Below the pieces are notes generated by a model. The model did no database searches, was not told where the DNA came from, and saw only the letters and a list, made by a program, of their open reading frames with translations. From positions 2,566,810 to 2,630,809 of the forward strand of contig NZ_JBEXAC010000002.1 of assembly GCF_040567655.1 (NCBI RefSeq): 64,000 nt of DNA. The letters are read 5' to 3'. The stretch comes from Chitinophaga sp. H8 (lineage in GTDB: Bacteria > Bacteroidota > Bacteroidia > Chitinophagales > Chitinophagaceae). The position numbers were made by a program, and so were the translations under genes. Positions 1 through 8,594 of the stretch are shown one piece after another (position 1 is the stretch's first letter; the number at the start of each line of letters is the position of its first letter).

Positions 1-1218
1 GCTTCTTCGCTGTATCCGGCGGTAAAACCACTGTCAGGATCCCATACCGTATGGAATGGGCTGGTACCCGATTTTACCCTTCCTGCCGCGGAGCAGATTT
101 ATAAAAACCTGTTCACCAAAACACATCTCGATATTGGTGTTTCGGGGTATAAAATTGATGAGGTAGATGGGTATGATTTCTGGCTGTGGCCGGATGTTGC
201 AACCTTCCCTTCAGGCACTGCTGCCGAACAGATGCGGCAGGTATATGGCCTGTTGCTACAGCGTATGACGACCGCCTGGTTTAAGGAAAAGAATAAAAGG
301 ACATATGGATTGATCCGCGCGTCCAATGCAGGTGCCTCTTCTTTTCCTTATGTCATTTACAACGATTATTACAATCATCGTGATTTTATCACCGCACTAT
401 GCAACAGTAGTTTTATCGGGGTGCTGTGGACACCGGAAGTGCGCGCTTCCAAAACAGCAGAGGAATGGCTGCGCCGGATGCAATCGGTATGTTTTTCTCC
501 TATGGCCATGCTGAATGCCTGGGCGGATGGTACTAAACCCTGGAGCTATCCGGAAGTGGAAAAACAGGTGAATGAAGTGGCGGTGCTAAGGATGCGTTTA
601 CTGCCTTACCTGTATTCCACTTTTGCACAGTATTATTTTGAAGGCAAACCTCCGGTGCGGGCAATGAACCTGGTAGATGGATTTGCTTTCCGGAATGAGG
701 CGGTAAAAGGTGCGTTGAATGCTACGGACAATCCGTATGAAATGGCGGTAAGAAAAGATGTGGGAAACCAGTTTATGCTGGGTGATTACCTGCTGGTAGC
801 ACCAATGTTTGCGGGCGAAGTAAAGCGGACGGTGATTCTGCCCCAAGGGAAATGGTACGATTTTTATACAGGTAAGTATGCCGGTGCGGGAGAGGTGATA
901 GAAGTGGCTCCCGGCCTGGATAAGATTCCCGTATTTGTAAAGGATGGTGGTATTATTCCCATGATCCCGCCGGTAATGCGGGCAACGGGGAATGGCGTGT
1001 TACCCCTGGAAGTGCGTCATTATGGTGAGTTGCCAGGAAGCAGCCAGGTGTATGATGATGATGGAGAAACATTTGACTATCAGCAGGGGAAGTATACCAC
1101 TTACCTGCTGACTGCAGCTAAAGACCGGCATGGCCGCTGGAAAGGAACAGTACAGGTTCGCAATCCTCTGAAGCTGCAGCAGCAGTATGCAAATATCAAA
1201 TGGGTGTTCATGCAATAG
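1..1218 (+). CDS. Glycoside hydrolase family 31 protein, 3' part
   Basis: The reading frame is open from the first base, so the start lies outside the window; about 405 residues are visible. GH31 enzymes are retaining alpha-glycosidases (alpha-glucosidase, alpha-xylosidase). The catalytic barrel segment GYKIDEVDGYD, with the nucleophile Asp at bases 157-159, is visible, followed by SNAGASSFPYVIYNDYYNHR and a GVLWTPEVR segment typical of the second half of the barrel. The C-terminal beta domains carry YDFYTGKYAGAGE and IPVFVKDGGIIPMIP, usual for the family. Whether it prefers glucose or xylose, and whether it is exported, cannot be told without the N-terminus. It ends 26 bp before a convergent small gene. 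Confidence 0.9.
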   Translation, partial: ASSLYPAVKPLSGSHTVWNGLVPDFTLPAAEQIYKNLFTKTHLDIGVSGYKIDEVDGYDFWLWPDVATFPSGTAAEQMRQVYGLLLQRMTTAWFKEKNKRTYGLIRASNAGASSFPYVIYNDYYNHRDFITALCNSSFIGVLWTPEVRASKTAEEWLRRMQSVCFSPMAMLNAWADGTKPWSYPEVEKQVNEVAVLRMRLLPYLYSTFAQYYFEGKPPVRAMNLVDGFAFRNEAVKGALNATDNPYEMAVRKDVGNQFMLGDYLLVAPMFAGEVKRTVILPQGKWYDFYTGKYAGAGEVIEVAPGLDKIPVFVKDGGIIPMIPPVMRATGNGVLPLEVRHYGELPGSSQVYDDDGETFDYQQGKYTTYLLTAAKDRHGRWKGTVQVRNPLKLQQQYANIKWVFMQ

Positions 1219-1244
1219 TCAATGGTTGTGATGACCGGCATGGA

Positions 1245-1502
1245 CTACTCTTCTTCATCCACTTCCAGCCAGGCATCATAATCGCTGAACCATTGCACCA
1301 TTTCCTGCATTAATGCCAGTATTTTGGCTTCGTTGTTATTAAAGTGTGCATGAATATCATCATACTCTTCTGCAATGTCGAACGCCTCTTTTTCGTCATC
1401 CCATCTGGCCAGGAAACGGGGGGCCTGTGTATGGAAAACGTATTCGGTGTCTTCGTCTTCCATAAAATTATCGCACGCTAAAAACCTGGGAATTGTACTC
1501 AT
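1245..1502 (-). CDS. Small acidic hypothetical protein (85 aa)
   Basis: I do not recognise a family. The protein is very acidic, rich in Asp and Glu, with aromatic positions (WFSDYDAWLEVDEEE at the C-terminus) and no signal peptide, so it is probably cytosolic. I start it at the internal ATG giving MSTIPRFLACDNFMED; an in-frame upstream extension of 19 residues is hydrophobic and overlaps the sulfatase leader, and looks like read-through of the promoter region. The upstream strand carries TTACTTTG about 25 bp before this ATG, close to the Bacteroidota -7 element. It sits alone between the convergent GH31 gene and the divergent sulfatase gene. Confidence 0.6.
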   Translation of the reverse strand: MSTIPRFLACDNFMEDEDTEYVFHTQAPRFLARWDDEKEAFDIAEEYDDIHAHFNNNEAKILALMQEMVQWFSDYDAWLEVDEEE

Positions 1503-1604
1503 AACTAAAATGATTATTAATTGATATAGCAAAGTAACGATAAATATAACAGAATGCATGTGATGTTTCCCTCGCTTACTTTCAATTACTTTAACTGCAA
1601 TAAA

Positions 1605-3170
1605 ATGAATGGTATGAAAACATGTCTACGCTCTTTTGGTTGGATTCTGACAGGGATATTGCTGATCAATGCTGCCCACGCGGTTGCTCAGGTAACAGCA
1701 CCTGGTGGTAAGCGCCCCAACATCATTTTTATCTTTTCTGATGATCATGCCTATCAAACCATTAGCGCATATGGCAGTAAGCTGGTGAAAACACCTAATA
1801 TTGACCGTATCGCAAGGCAGGGGGCCATTTTCAGAAACGCCCTGGTCACCAATTCCATCTGTGGGCCCAGCCGGGCTACCCTGCTTACCGGAAAATATAG
1901 CCATATCAACGGATATACCCTCAATGAAAAACGCTTTGATGTAAGTCAGCAACTCTTTCCCCGTATCCTGCAGGAAAATGGATATCAGACTGCCTGGATC
2001 GGGAAATGGCACCTGGGCAGTCTGCCACAGGGATTTGACTATTGGCGTATTCTCAACTCGCAGGGTACTTATTATAACCCCGATCTGATCGGCCCCGGTG
2101 ATACTACCCGCATGGAGGGTTATGTGACCAACATCATTACGCAGTTATCAGAAAACTGGCTGAACAACCGCGATACGACTAAACCGTTTTTTATGGTGAT
2201 AGGAGAAAAAGCCACTCACCGGGAATGGTTGCCCGATCTGCAAGATCTGGGTGCTTATGATGACCGTACCTTTCCTTTGCCTGTTACTTTTAATGATACA
2301 TACCAGGGCCGCGCAGCAGCAATGGACCAGGACATGACCATTGATAAAACCATGCGCCTGAAGGAAGATCTGAAGGTACATGCCAACTACGAAAAAGGGA
2401 TCTATGGCCGCTTTACACCGGAACAGCGCAAAGTGTTTGAAGCCTATTATGAGGGTAAGGTGAGCAGGGAATTTGATGAGAAAAAACTAAGCGGGCCGGC
2501 ACTGGTACAATGGAAATACCAGCGTTACCTGAAAGATTACCTGGCTACTGCCAGATCGCTCGATAGAAATATCGGCCAGCTGCTCGATTACCTGGATAAA
2601 AACGGATTATCCGAGAATACTGTGGTGGTCTATGCTTCCGACCAGGGTTTTTATATGGGAGAGCACGGATGGTTCGATAAAAGATTTATCTATGAAGAAT
2701 CCTTACGCACGCCTTTTATCATACGTTATCCGGGCGTGGTAAAACCAGGCACCACCATCCCCCAGCTGATGCTGAATATTGATTGGGCGCCTACCTTCCT
2801 GAATATGGCGGGGGTAAAGGTGCCGGAAGATATACAGGGTGAATCTTTTATGCCCCTGTTGCAAAATAAGGGCAGCAAAACGGCCTGGAGAAAAGATGCC
2901 TACTATCATTACTACGAATTTCCTCAGCCGCACCATGTGCACCCTCATTTTGGTATCCGCACGGAAAGGTATACCCTGGTACATTTTTATGGGAAGATCA
3001 ATACCTGGGAACTGTATGATCTGCAAAAAGATCCCGGACAGGTGCATAACCTGTATGGTACACCTGCCACCACTGCTTTAACAGCCACGCTGAAAGCGCG
3101 GTTAAAAGCATTGATGCAGCAGTATAAAGACAAGGACGCTTTACGCATACTGGAAGAAAACCAGCAATAA
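1605..3170 (+). CDS. Secreted sulfatase of the formylglycine type
   Basis: Arylsulfatase-superfamily enzyme (about 521 aa) that hydrolyses sulfate esters, probably on glycans in the periplasm. A Sec signal peptide (MKTCLRSFGWILTGILLINA, cleavage near AVAQ) is followed by the metal-binding PNIIFIFSDDH (Asp46, Asp47) and the signature CGPSRATLLTGKYSH; Cys86 is the residue converted to formylglycine. GKWHLGSLPQGFDYW and YASDQGFYMGEHGWFDKR complete the active site. The overall look resembles the S1_11 N-acetylglucosamine-6-sulfatases, but that is a guess. I chose the ATG at 1605 (a second lies at 1614) because the longer form would put 17 unlikely residues before the signal peptide. No maturase gene is in the window; the enzyme depends on one elsewhere. 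Confidence 0.9.
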   Translation: MNGMKTCLRSFGWILTGILLINAAHAVAQVTAPGGKRPNIIFIFSDDHAYQTISAYGSKLVKTPNIDRIARQGAIFRNALVTNSICGPSRATLLTGKYSHINGYTLNEKRFDVSQQLFPRILQENGYQTAWIGKWHLGSLPQGFDYWRILNSQGTYYNPDLIGPGDTTRMEGYVTNIITQLSENWLNNRDTTKPFFMVIGEKATHREWLPDLQDLGAYDDRTFPLPVTFNDTYQGRAAAMDQDMTIDKTMRLKEDLKVHANYEKGIYGRFTPEQRKVFEAYYEGKVSREFDEKKLSGPALVQWKYQRYLKDYLATARSLDRNIGQLLDYLDKNGLSENTVVVYASDQGFYMGEHGWFDKRFIYEESLRTPFIIRYPGVVKPGTTIPQLMLNIDWAPTFLNMAGVKVPEDIQGESFMPLLQNKGSKTAWRKDAYYHYYEFPQPHHVHPHFGIRTERYTLVHFYGKINTWELYDLQKDPGQVHNLYGTPATTALTATLKARLKALMQQYKDKDALRILEENQQ

Positions 3171-3190
3171 ATCACGGATGCAGGAAAGGG

Positions 3191-3216
3191 GAGGGACCAT
3201 GTTAAGGTGGTCCCTC
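3191..3216 (+). terminator. Perfect 9-bp hairpin after the sulfatase gene
   Basis: GAGGGACCA and TGGTCCCTC form a perfect stem with an 8-nt loop, 20 bp after the sulfatase stop. It is followed by A residues rather than T residues, so it is not a classical intrinsic terminator; it may act as a 3' end stabiliser. Confidence 0.4.
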
Positions 3217-3437
3217 AAAAATGCCTGCTATAATGGTATTACGGCATGGTAAATGATTAGGTAATTATTATGACCGGCAGCGCTGGAAATTAGGGTAATA
3301 ATCGTTATTTTGTTATAAGATTGCTTGTTGATTCACGAAAGACCTACTGTACTTTGATTGTTGGGGTGGAATAACTGACCATGTTCTTTTGAAATAATCC
3401 GTTAGCTGTTCCCCAACGCTGATATAAACCATTTTTT

Positions 3438-5414
3438 ATGAATACCACCACTGATGAAACAAATGCCAAACTGCTCCAGACCATTTTTGAAATAAGCCCG
3501 CTTGGTGCTTTTCAGGCAGATCTTAAAGGCCATATCATATTCGCTAATAAGCAATGGGAACATATATCAGGTGTTACAACAGCAGAATCAATGGGGGATG
3601 GGTGGATGAGATTAATTTACGAAGCAGATATGCCTCTGATTGAGCGCACACTGGCGGAAGGGATTGCCAACAATAAGGAAGTTTTTGGATTAGTGTACAG
3701 GATTAAAAATCCATTGAAAGGGATTCGTTGGGTAAAAGTAAACTGCAAATTTATTTTTGATGCTGTGGGGAATGCCCTGTATTATATTGGTTTTGTGGAA
3801 GACATTACCGCACACCAGCTGCGGGAACAAATGTTGCAGGAAACCATTAACAAGCTGGAACAAAGTAACCGCTTATTGGAAGTAAGCCAGCAATTGAGCA
3901 AAACCGGGGGGTGGGAATTTAATGTGCTGACTGGTGAAATATTCTGGACCAAGCAGGTATACCTGATTAACGATGTGAGTGCTGATTTTAAACTGAGCTA
4001 TGATAATATTATGGGGCTTTGCACCGCAGAATATCTGCCGGTGATGGAAGAAAAAATGAAAGCTGCTATTGAATATGGACAACCCTATGAATTTGAATTT
4101 CAGATACATACTTCCAGCGGAGAAAAAAGATGGGCCAGAATAATTGGCATACCTGTTATAAAAGAAAACAGGGTGGTATCAATTCATGGGGCGGCAATGG
4201 ATATCACCGGGAAAAAAGAAGGGGAACTTGAATTGATCCGTGCCAAAGATGTGGCAGAAAAAGCTGCGAGGGCCAAAGCTGATTTTCTATCTGAAATGAG
4301 CCATGAGATCAGAACACCGCTCAATGGTATTATAGGCATTGCCAACCTGTTGAAGCTGGACTACAGTGCCGGCCGGGAGTATGAAGAATATATCAATGGA
4401 CTGAGCTTTTCTGCTGATCACCTGCTGAATTTGATTAATGATATCCTTGACCTGGCTAAAATAGAAAGCGGGAAGGTAGCGCTGGTACAAACAGAGATAA
4501 ATATTTTTGAGTTGATTCATAATATCAGGAATCAGTTTAAATCTATCGCCGCCACGAAAGGGGTGAATATCAATTGCATTATTGACAACAATATTCCCCG
4601 AAAGCTGCTGGCAGATCCGATCAGGCTTGCTCAGATCTTAAATAACCTGGTCAGCAATGCGGTTAAGTTTACCGAAAACGGAGAGGTCACTATTGCACTC
4701 CGGTTAGTAGCATTACAAAATGACCGGGCTACGATTCACTTTTCCGTAAAGGATTCGGGAATAGGGATCTCCAGCGAATTTCATGAAACGGTTTTTGAAA
4801 GTTTCATGCAAGGGCATCAGACAACCAGTTACAAACAAACCGGAACGGGATTGGGGCTTACCATCACGCAGGAACTGGTGGCGCTTCATGGCAGTAGCAT
4901 CGCGCTGGAAAGTGCCGCAGGCATGGGGGCGGAGTTTTATTTTGATATCAGCTTTGAATATGTAAAGGGCAGCAACCTGCCTGGTTTCCTTATGAATATC
5001 CCTAACACAACAAGTATGGAGAAGAAGTTAAAAGGGCTTACTATTTTGTACGTGGAAGACAATCTGGTGAATCTGATGATCATCAGAAAACAACTGGAAA
5101 ACATGGGCATGGTGCCTGATTGTGCTCAAAGTGGGAAAGAAGCATTGGCACAGCTTGAAAAAACCAGTTATCATGTTGCCCTGTTAGATCTTCATATGCC
5201 GGAAATAGATGGCTATGAACTGGCCGCAATTATCCAGGAAAAATATCCGGATACCCACATTGTTATTTTTACCGGGGATATTATGGTGGAAGTAAAGGAA
5301 AAACTTGCCGGTATGCAAATCTATGACATCCTGGACAAGCCGCTCTTACCGGTAAAGCTATACGAAATGCTGCACAGAATTGCCTGTAATAAAAATGTAT
5401 TGGTAGAGGAATAA
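3438..5414 (+). CDS. PAS-PAS hybrid sensor histidine kinase with receiver
   Basis: A soluble hybrid kinase of 658 aa with no membrane segment, so it senses a cytosolic or diffusible signal. Two PAS domains (about residues 10-125 and 150-260) precede a HisKA domain with SEMSHEIRTPLNG (phospho-acceptor His289). The HATPase domain has ILNNLVSNAVKF (N box, Asn408), DSGIGIS and GTGLGL. A receiver domain at about 535-650 has the acidic pair in YVED, the phospho-acceptor Asp585 in LLDLHMPEIDG and the conserved Lys in LDKPL. There is no HPt domain or output domain, so phosphotransfer to a separate partner is expected. No regulator is adjacent; the gene stands alone between a hairpin and a convergent gene. 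Confidence 0.92.
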   Translation: MNTTTDETNAKLLQTIFEISPLGAFQADLKGHIIFANKQWEHISGVTTAESMGDGWMRLIYEADMPLIERTLAEGIANNKEVFGLVYRIKNPLKGIRWVKVNCKFIFDAVGNALYYIGFVEDITAHQLREQMLQETINKLEQSNRLLEVSQQLSKTGGWEFNVLTGEIFWTKQVYLINDVSADFKLSYDNIMGLCTAEYLPVMEEKMKAAIEYGQPYEFEFQIHTSSGEKRWARIIGIPVIKENRVVSIHGAAMDITGKKEGELELIRAKDVAEKAARAKADFLSEMSHEIRTPLNGIIGIANLLKLDYSAGREYEEYINGLSFSADHLLNLINDILDLAKIESGKVALVQTEINIFELIHNIRNQFKSIAATKGVNINCIIDNNIPRKLLADPIRLAQILNNLVSNAVKFTENGEVTIALRLVALQNDRATIHFSVKDSGIGISSEFHETVFESFMQGHQTTSYKQTGTGLGLTITQELVALHGSSIALESAAGMGAEFYFDISFEYVKGSNLPGFLMNIPNTTSMEKKLKGLTILYVEDNLVNLMIIRKQLENMGMVPDCAQSGKEALAQLEKTSYHVALLDLHMPEIDGYELAAIIQEKYPDTHIVIFTGDIMVEVKEKLAGMQIYDILDKPLLPVKLYEMLHRIACNKNVLVEE

Positions 5415-5482
5415 TCCAATCTGATCCCTCCGGCAGATGCGTGGTGAAAGGAGCTGCGGATCGCTTTCCCGGATTCTCTAAT

Positions 5483-6559
5483 TTATGATGCTGTAGGAGC
5501 GGCATCCCTGGTGACGCCTGGAATTTCCAGCACAAGGTCGGGCCCATAAGCGCTGGCCGGTGTTTGATACCCTGGTTTAAACTGATTGTTTAATATTTTC
5601 TGTGAGATGAGCAGAATAGCATGTGCCGTAAGATCATAGGCTTCCGGGCAGCGCATGGTGGCGGAGAGCGATTTGCCCTGTGGGTTGGTTACCTGCGCCC
5701 ATACCAGGCATTGGGCTTTTTCCCGCATGGCATCATCCGGTCCGGGCGACCGGCGGTCAATAATATTCCTGGCTATCCGGTGTACCAGTTTGGTGCGTAG
5801 TAACCAGTTAAACAAAGACTGTACTTTCAGGAGCCGCCATGTACCAGGATTCATCCCGGTATAGGTTTCGATATTGGGGATTCCGGTAGAATAAAAAGCG
5901 GTGCTCAGATCTCCCCAGGGGATGGTCATCACAAAAGCCTTTTGCTGATAAGCCGGAAATTCCACCCACATCCCGCTTTTGCCTACCGGTTCCGGAACAA
6001 TGACCCCGTTTTTCCGGGTAGCGCCGGGCATGCCCAGTTTTTGTAAGGTAGTAACAGCAGTGCCATGCGAGAGCGTACTGCCAAAAGTAGCAAAGGCCAC
6101 CTTTAGCGCATGGGCATCCGGCAGCTGATTTTTTAGCCATAGTGACATACAATCCGTGGGTACTACATCAAAGCCTGCCCCCGGCATCACCATGATATTG
6201 TTGGCTCTTGCCTGTTGATCGTATCCTTGCAACATCTCAAATACATCCACATCTCCGTTCAGGTCCAGGTAATGGGTATGGGTGTCCATACAGGCTCTGA
6301 TTACCGGTGCAGCCGTATGATCATAAGGTCCGGCAGCATGCACTACCAGGCTCACTTCCTGCAGGGCACTTTTCAGCGCTGTGGTGTCGGTCAGCTCAAA
6401 TACCCGGTAAGGTAGTCTGAGCTTAGCCGCCAACGTTTCAATAGCTTCTTTTTTTCTGCCGGCAAGAATAGGTTGCAGCCCGTATTGACTGGCAAAGCGG
6501 GCAATCAGTTCGCCGGTATAACCATTGGCACCGTAAAGCAGGAAAGTGTTTTGTTGCAT
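5483..6559 (-). CDS. Saccharopine dehydrogenase-like NAD(P)-binding protein
   Basis: About 358 aa. The N-terminus has a Rossmann motif YGANGYTGELIAR, then HAAGPYDHTAAPVIRAC and HYLDLNGDVDVFE, the hallmarks of the saccharopine dehydrogenase / trans-acting enoyl reductase superfamily. A GAGFDVVPTDC segment follows, also typical. In bacteria most such proteins are not lysine-pathway enzymes, and the substrate is unknown. I prefer the ATG giving MQQNTFLLYGANG at 6559 over one five codons upstream because the Rossmann strand then sits at the usual distance from the start. It is convergent with the PAS kinase. No signal peptide is seen. Confidence 0.8.
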   Translation of the reverse strand: MQQNTFLLYGANGYTGELIARFASQYGLQPILAGRKKEAIETLAAKLRLPYRVFELTDTTALKSALQEVSLVVHAAGPYDHTAAPVIRACMDTHTHYLDLNGDVDVFEMLQGYDQQARANNIMVMPGAGFDVVPTDCMSLWLKNQLPDAHALKVAFATFGSTLSHGTAVTTLQKLGMPGATRKNGVIVPEPVGKSGMWVEFPAYQQKAFVMTIPWGDLSTAFYSTGIPNIETYTGMNPGTWRLLKVQSLFNWLLRTKLVHRIARNIIDRRSPGPDDAMREKAQCLVWAQVTNPQGKSLSATMRCPEAYDLTAHAILLISQKILNNQFKPGYQTPASAYGPDLVLEIPGVTRDAAPTAS

Positions 6560-6585
6560 AGGTGAAAAGTACAAAAGAATATTGA

Positions 6586-6708
6586 TTACTTTTTCAGGTA
6601 TCCTTTTTCCCGGAGTATTACCGGGGCAGGTTGCGCCTGGGTAACGGTAGTGCCTATACAGGAGAGCAAGAAAAAAAGGGAAAAGGTATAAAGGAACTGC
6701 CGCTGCAT
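6586..6708 (-). CDS. Signal-peptide-only 40-aa ORF, probably a truncated gene
   Basis: The reading begins MQRQFLYTFSLFFLLSC and ends after REKGYLKK, 40 residues in all. It looks like a complete Sec or lipoprotein leader (FLLSC could be a lipobox, or cleavage could follow TVTQA) with only about 15 residues of mature sequence. It is probably the 5' stump of an exported protein whose body was deleted, since the gene is followed at once by the saccharopine-like gene start. The alternative is a genuine mini-lipoprotein. Confidence 0.4.
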   Translation of the reverse strand: MQRQFLYTFSLFFLLSCIGTTVTQAQPAPVILREKGYLKK

Positions 6709-6782
6709 ATGTAAAATTTTATCCCCCGAAATAGTAACTTTTATAAAAAAATTAGGAAGATTAAGTGCAGCGGTGTTGATAC

Positions 6783-6838
6783 AATTTATTTTCTTACCGG
6801 TAAGCGAGCCCTATGATGCCTGCTTTTTTCGTTCAGGC
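6783..6838 (-). repeat. Decayed duplicate of the 3' tail of the ROK gene
   Basis: About 46 bp here (from AATTTATT to CCTGCTTTTT) repeat the last codons of the ROK gene at about 6857-6902 in the same orientation, 74 bp apart, with roughly 80-85 percent identity by eye and a one-base gap on each side. The copy still spells K-A-G-I-I-G-L-A on the minus strand, against K-A-G-I-V-G-A-C in the intact gene, then hits a stop. It is a tandem partial duplication that has drifted. Confidence 0.6.
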
Positions 6839-6840
6839 AT

Positions 6841-8073
6841 TTAAGACAAGGTGAGTAATTTATTTCTTACCAACAAGCAAGCCCCTACGATACCTGCTTT
6901 TTCACCCAGACTGGAAATTTTAAGTTGGGTATCATTGTATACCAGGCTGAGGGAGTATTTATTGATGGCACTTTTGATAGGGAGGCGTATATAATCATTG
7001 GTGCTGGAAAGGCTGCCGCCCAGGATCACCAGTTCCGGATTAAAGAGATTAATGAGCATGGCAATAGCCTTACCCAGTTTTTCTCCTACCAGGGCTACCT
7101 GTTCAATAGCCAGTACATCGTCATGGTTGGTAGCATGGATAATATCTTCCAGCATAACATCCTCCGGGCGTTTAAGCTTGCGGGTGAGAACGGTAGAGGA
7201 TCCTTCCTGGAGTTTTTCGCGGAAGATCCGTACCAGGGCCTGTCCGGAGGCCTCTGTTTCCAGGCATCCTTTTTTGCCGCAGTGGCAGATCAGTTCATTA
7301 TCAAAGAAGGGAATATGGCCAAATTCGCCGGCAAAACCGGATTTGCCGTAGTAGAGCTGTCCGTTGATCAGGATACCCATCCCGATGCCATGGTCCAGGT
7401 TGATAAATAAAACGTTCTTTTCCCCGTTGATGATGCCGCTGCTGAATTCTCCGTACGCCATAGCGCGGGAATCGTTTTCCAGGAAAGTACGTATGCCCGT
7501 GCGGGCCTCAATTGTTTTGCTCAACGGCTCTTCCCCAAAGTGGAAAAAGCTATAGCTATAACCGGTCGCATAATTGATACGGCCGGTAAGGTTTACCCCG
7601 GCGCCTAATATTTTTTCGCGGGGAACGGGCAGTTCATCCGCAAAGCGGGAGATAATCTTGCAGAGTTCATCCAGGGAGGCCTCTGTATTATTTAGCTCGT
7701 AGGGCACCCTTTCCGATAATTTGATCAGGTTCTTTTTAAAGTCCAGGAGGCCCAGGTTGATATGATATCTTTTTACTTCTACGCCGATAAAAAAGCCTGC
7801 ATCCGGTGTAAGGCCGTAAAGGTTAGGCCGGCGGCCTCCGGTAGAGTCTATTTTTCCATAGTCCTGTACCAGCCCGTCCTGCATCAGTTCGGTGAGCAGG
7901 TGGGTTACTTTAGGTGCGCTGGCATTGAGTTCTTTACTCAGGTCGGCAATGGTGGCATTGCCGGTATTGGCAAAATAGGCAATGATCTGCTTTTTGAGAT
8001 TCAGGTTCTTATAGGCTACACCTGAAAGGTTTTCTGTATTCAACTCTTCAAAAAAGGAGTGCTGTCCGGGCAT
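6841..8073 (-). CDS. ROK-family transcriptional regulator
   Basis: A 410-aa repressor-type ROK protein. Residues 25-90 form a winged helix-turn-helix (IADLSKELNASAPKVTHLL, then STGGRRPNLYGL). The ROK fold follows: LFINLDHGIGMGI, the ligand/zinc segment GFAGEFGHIPF (His253), and the CxCGxxGC zinc motif CHCGKKGCLE at 263-272. Asp201 in ENDSRAMAYGE, the sugar-kinase catalytic position, is kept, so residual sugar binding or phosphorylation is possible. NagC and Mlc are the well-known members; they answer to amino sugars or glucose. It is divergent from the SusCD operon that starts at 8595 and is its most likely local regulator. Confidence 0.9.
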   Translation of the reverse strand: MPGQHSFFEELNTENLSGVAYKNLNLKKQIIAYFANTGNATIADLSKELNASAPKVTHLLTELMQDGLVQDYGKIDSTGGRRPNLYGLTPDAGFFIGVEVKRYHINLGLLDFKKNLIKLSERVPYELNNTEASLDELCKIISRFADELPVPREKILGAGVNLTGRINYATGYSYSFFHFGEEPLSKTIEARTGIRTFLENDSRAMAYGEFSSGIINGEKNVLFINLDHGIGMGILINGQLYYGKSGFAGEFGHIPFFDNELICHCGKKGCLETEASGQALVRIFREKLQEGSSTVLTRKLKRPEDVMLEDIIHATNHDDVLAIEQVALVGEKLGKAIAMLINLFNPELVILGGSLSSTNDYIRLPIKSAINKYSLSLVYNDTQLKISSLGEKAGIVGACLLVRNKLLTLS

Positions 8074-8146
8074 GCTTGGCGTTGTTTAAGGGGGTACGGA
8101 TTAAATCCCGGGGAATATCCCGCGGGTTTACGTGGTACTTAAGGGA

Positions 8147-8154
8147 CAAATATA
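8147..8154 (-). promoter_or_regulatory. -7 element TATATTTG of the ROK gene
   Basis: A perfect TAnnTTTG Bacteroidota -7 box on the minus strand, 74 bp before the ROK start codon. No clean -33 TTTG is seen upstream, only a T-rich stretch. Confidence 0.55.
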
Positions 8155-8561
8155 GGGTTTATAAAAAAAATTAAAAAGAAAGTTCTCCGCCCGTTTTCAC
8201 AGACCAGAAAAAGGGAAACGGAGGGCTATTTTGTCAGGATGGATTTGCTTTTCAGGCATTTTGGAAGTCCGGACCAGGCAGTCTCCTTTCCATTATCCGG
8301 GAGTCTATTAAGTATTAGTTAAGAAAAAAAATTAAAAAGATTTGATTAATTGTTAAAAATATTCTTATTTAGTGGTCAGAACGAGCAACAAACAACATTA
8401 TAGGTTCCAAGAGAAAAACACTTGTGTATTTAACGCAGCTTTAGAGAAAGACCAACCTGATAATAACACGTAATAATTAATAATAAGATCAGGGATGACT
8501 GCTGGTTATCCTCCGGGCAATTTATTGTCTGCATCAATCAAACGGAAAGAACGGAAATAAA
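8155..8561. other. Intergenic region between the ROK gene and the SusCD operon
   Basis: About 400 bp without a gene, AT-rich in its middle (poly-A and TTAATTGTTAAAAATATTC near 8340-8370). It must hold the operon promoter and probably a long leader. I see several AT-rich near-palindromes such as TAATAATTAATAATAA near 8470 but no convincing TAnnTTTG box on the plus strand and no recognisable RNA. Confidence 0.4.
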
Positions 8562-8577
8562 CGCTTATTAATAAACG
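8562..8577 (+). promoter_or_regulatory. Near-perfect 16-bp inverted repeat, candidate ROK operator
   Basis: CGCTTATT and AATAAACG form an inverted repeat with one mismatch, ending 17 bp before the ATG of the first operon gene. ROK repressors usually bind AT-rich palindromes of about this size. The link to the neighbouring ROK protein is an inference. Confidence 0.35.
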
Positions 8578-8594
8578 AAACCTGGTATTAGATA

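Noticed and set aside
3191..3216. Classical intrinsic terminator after the sulfatase
   Set aside because: The stem is perfect but no T tract follows on the plus strand; listed only as a hairpin.
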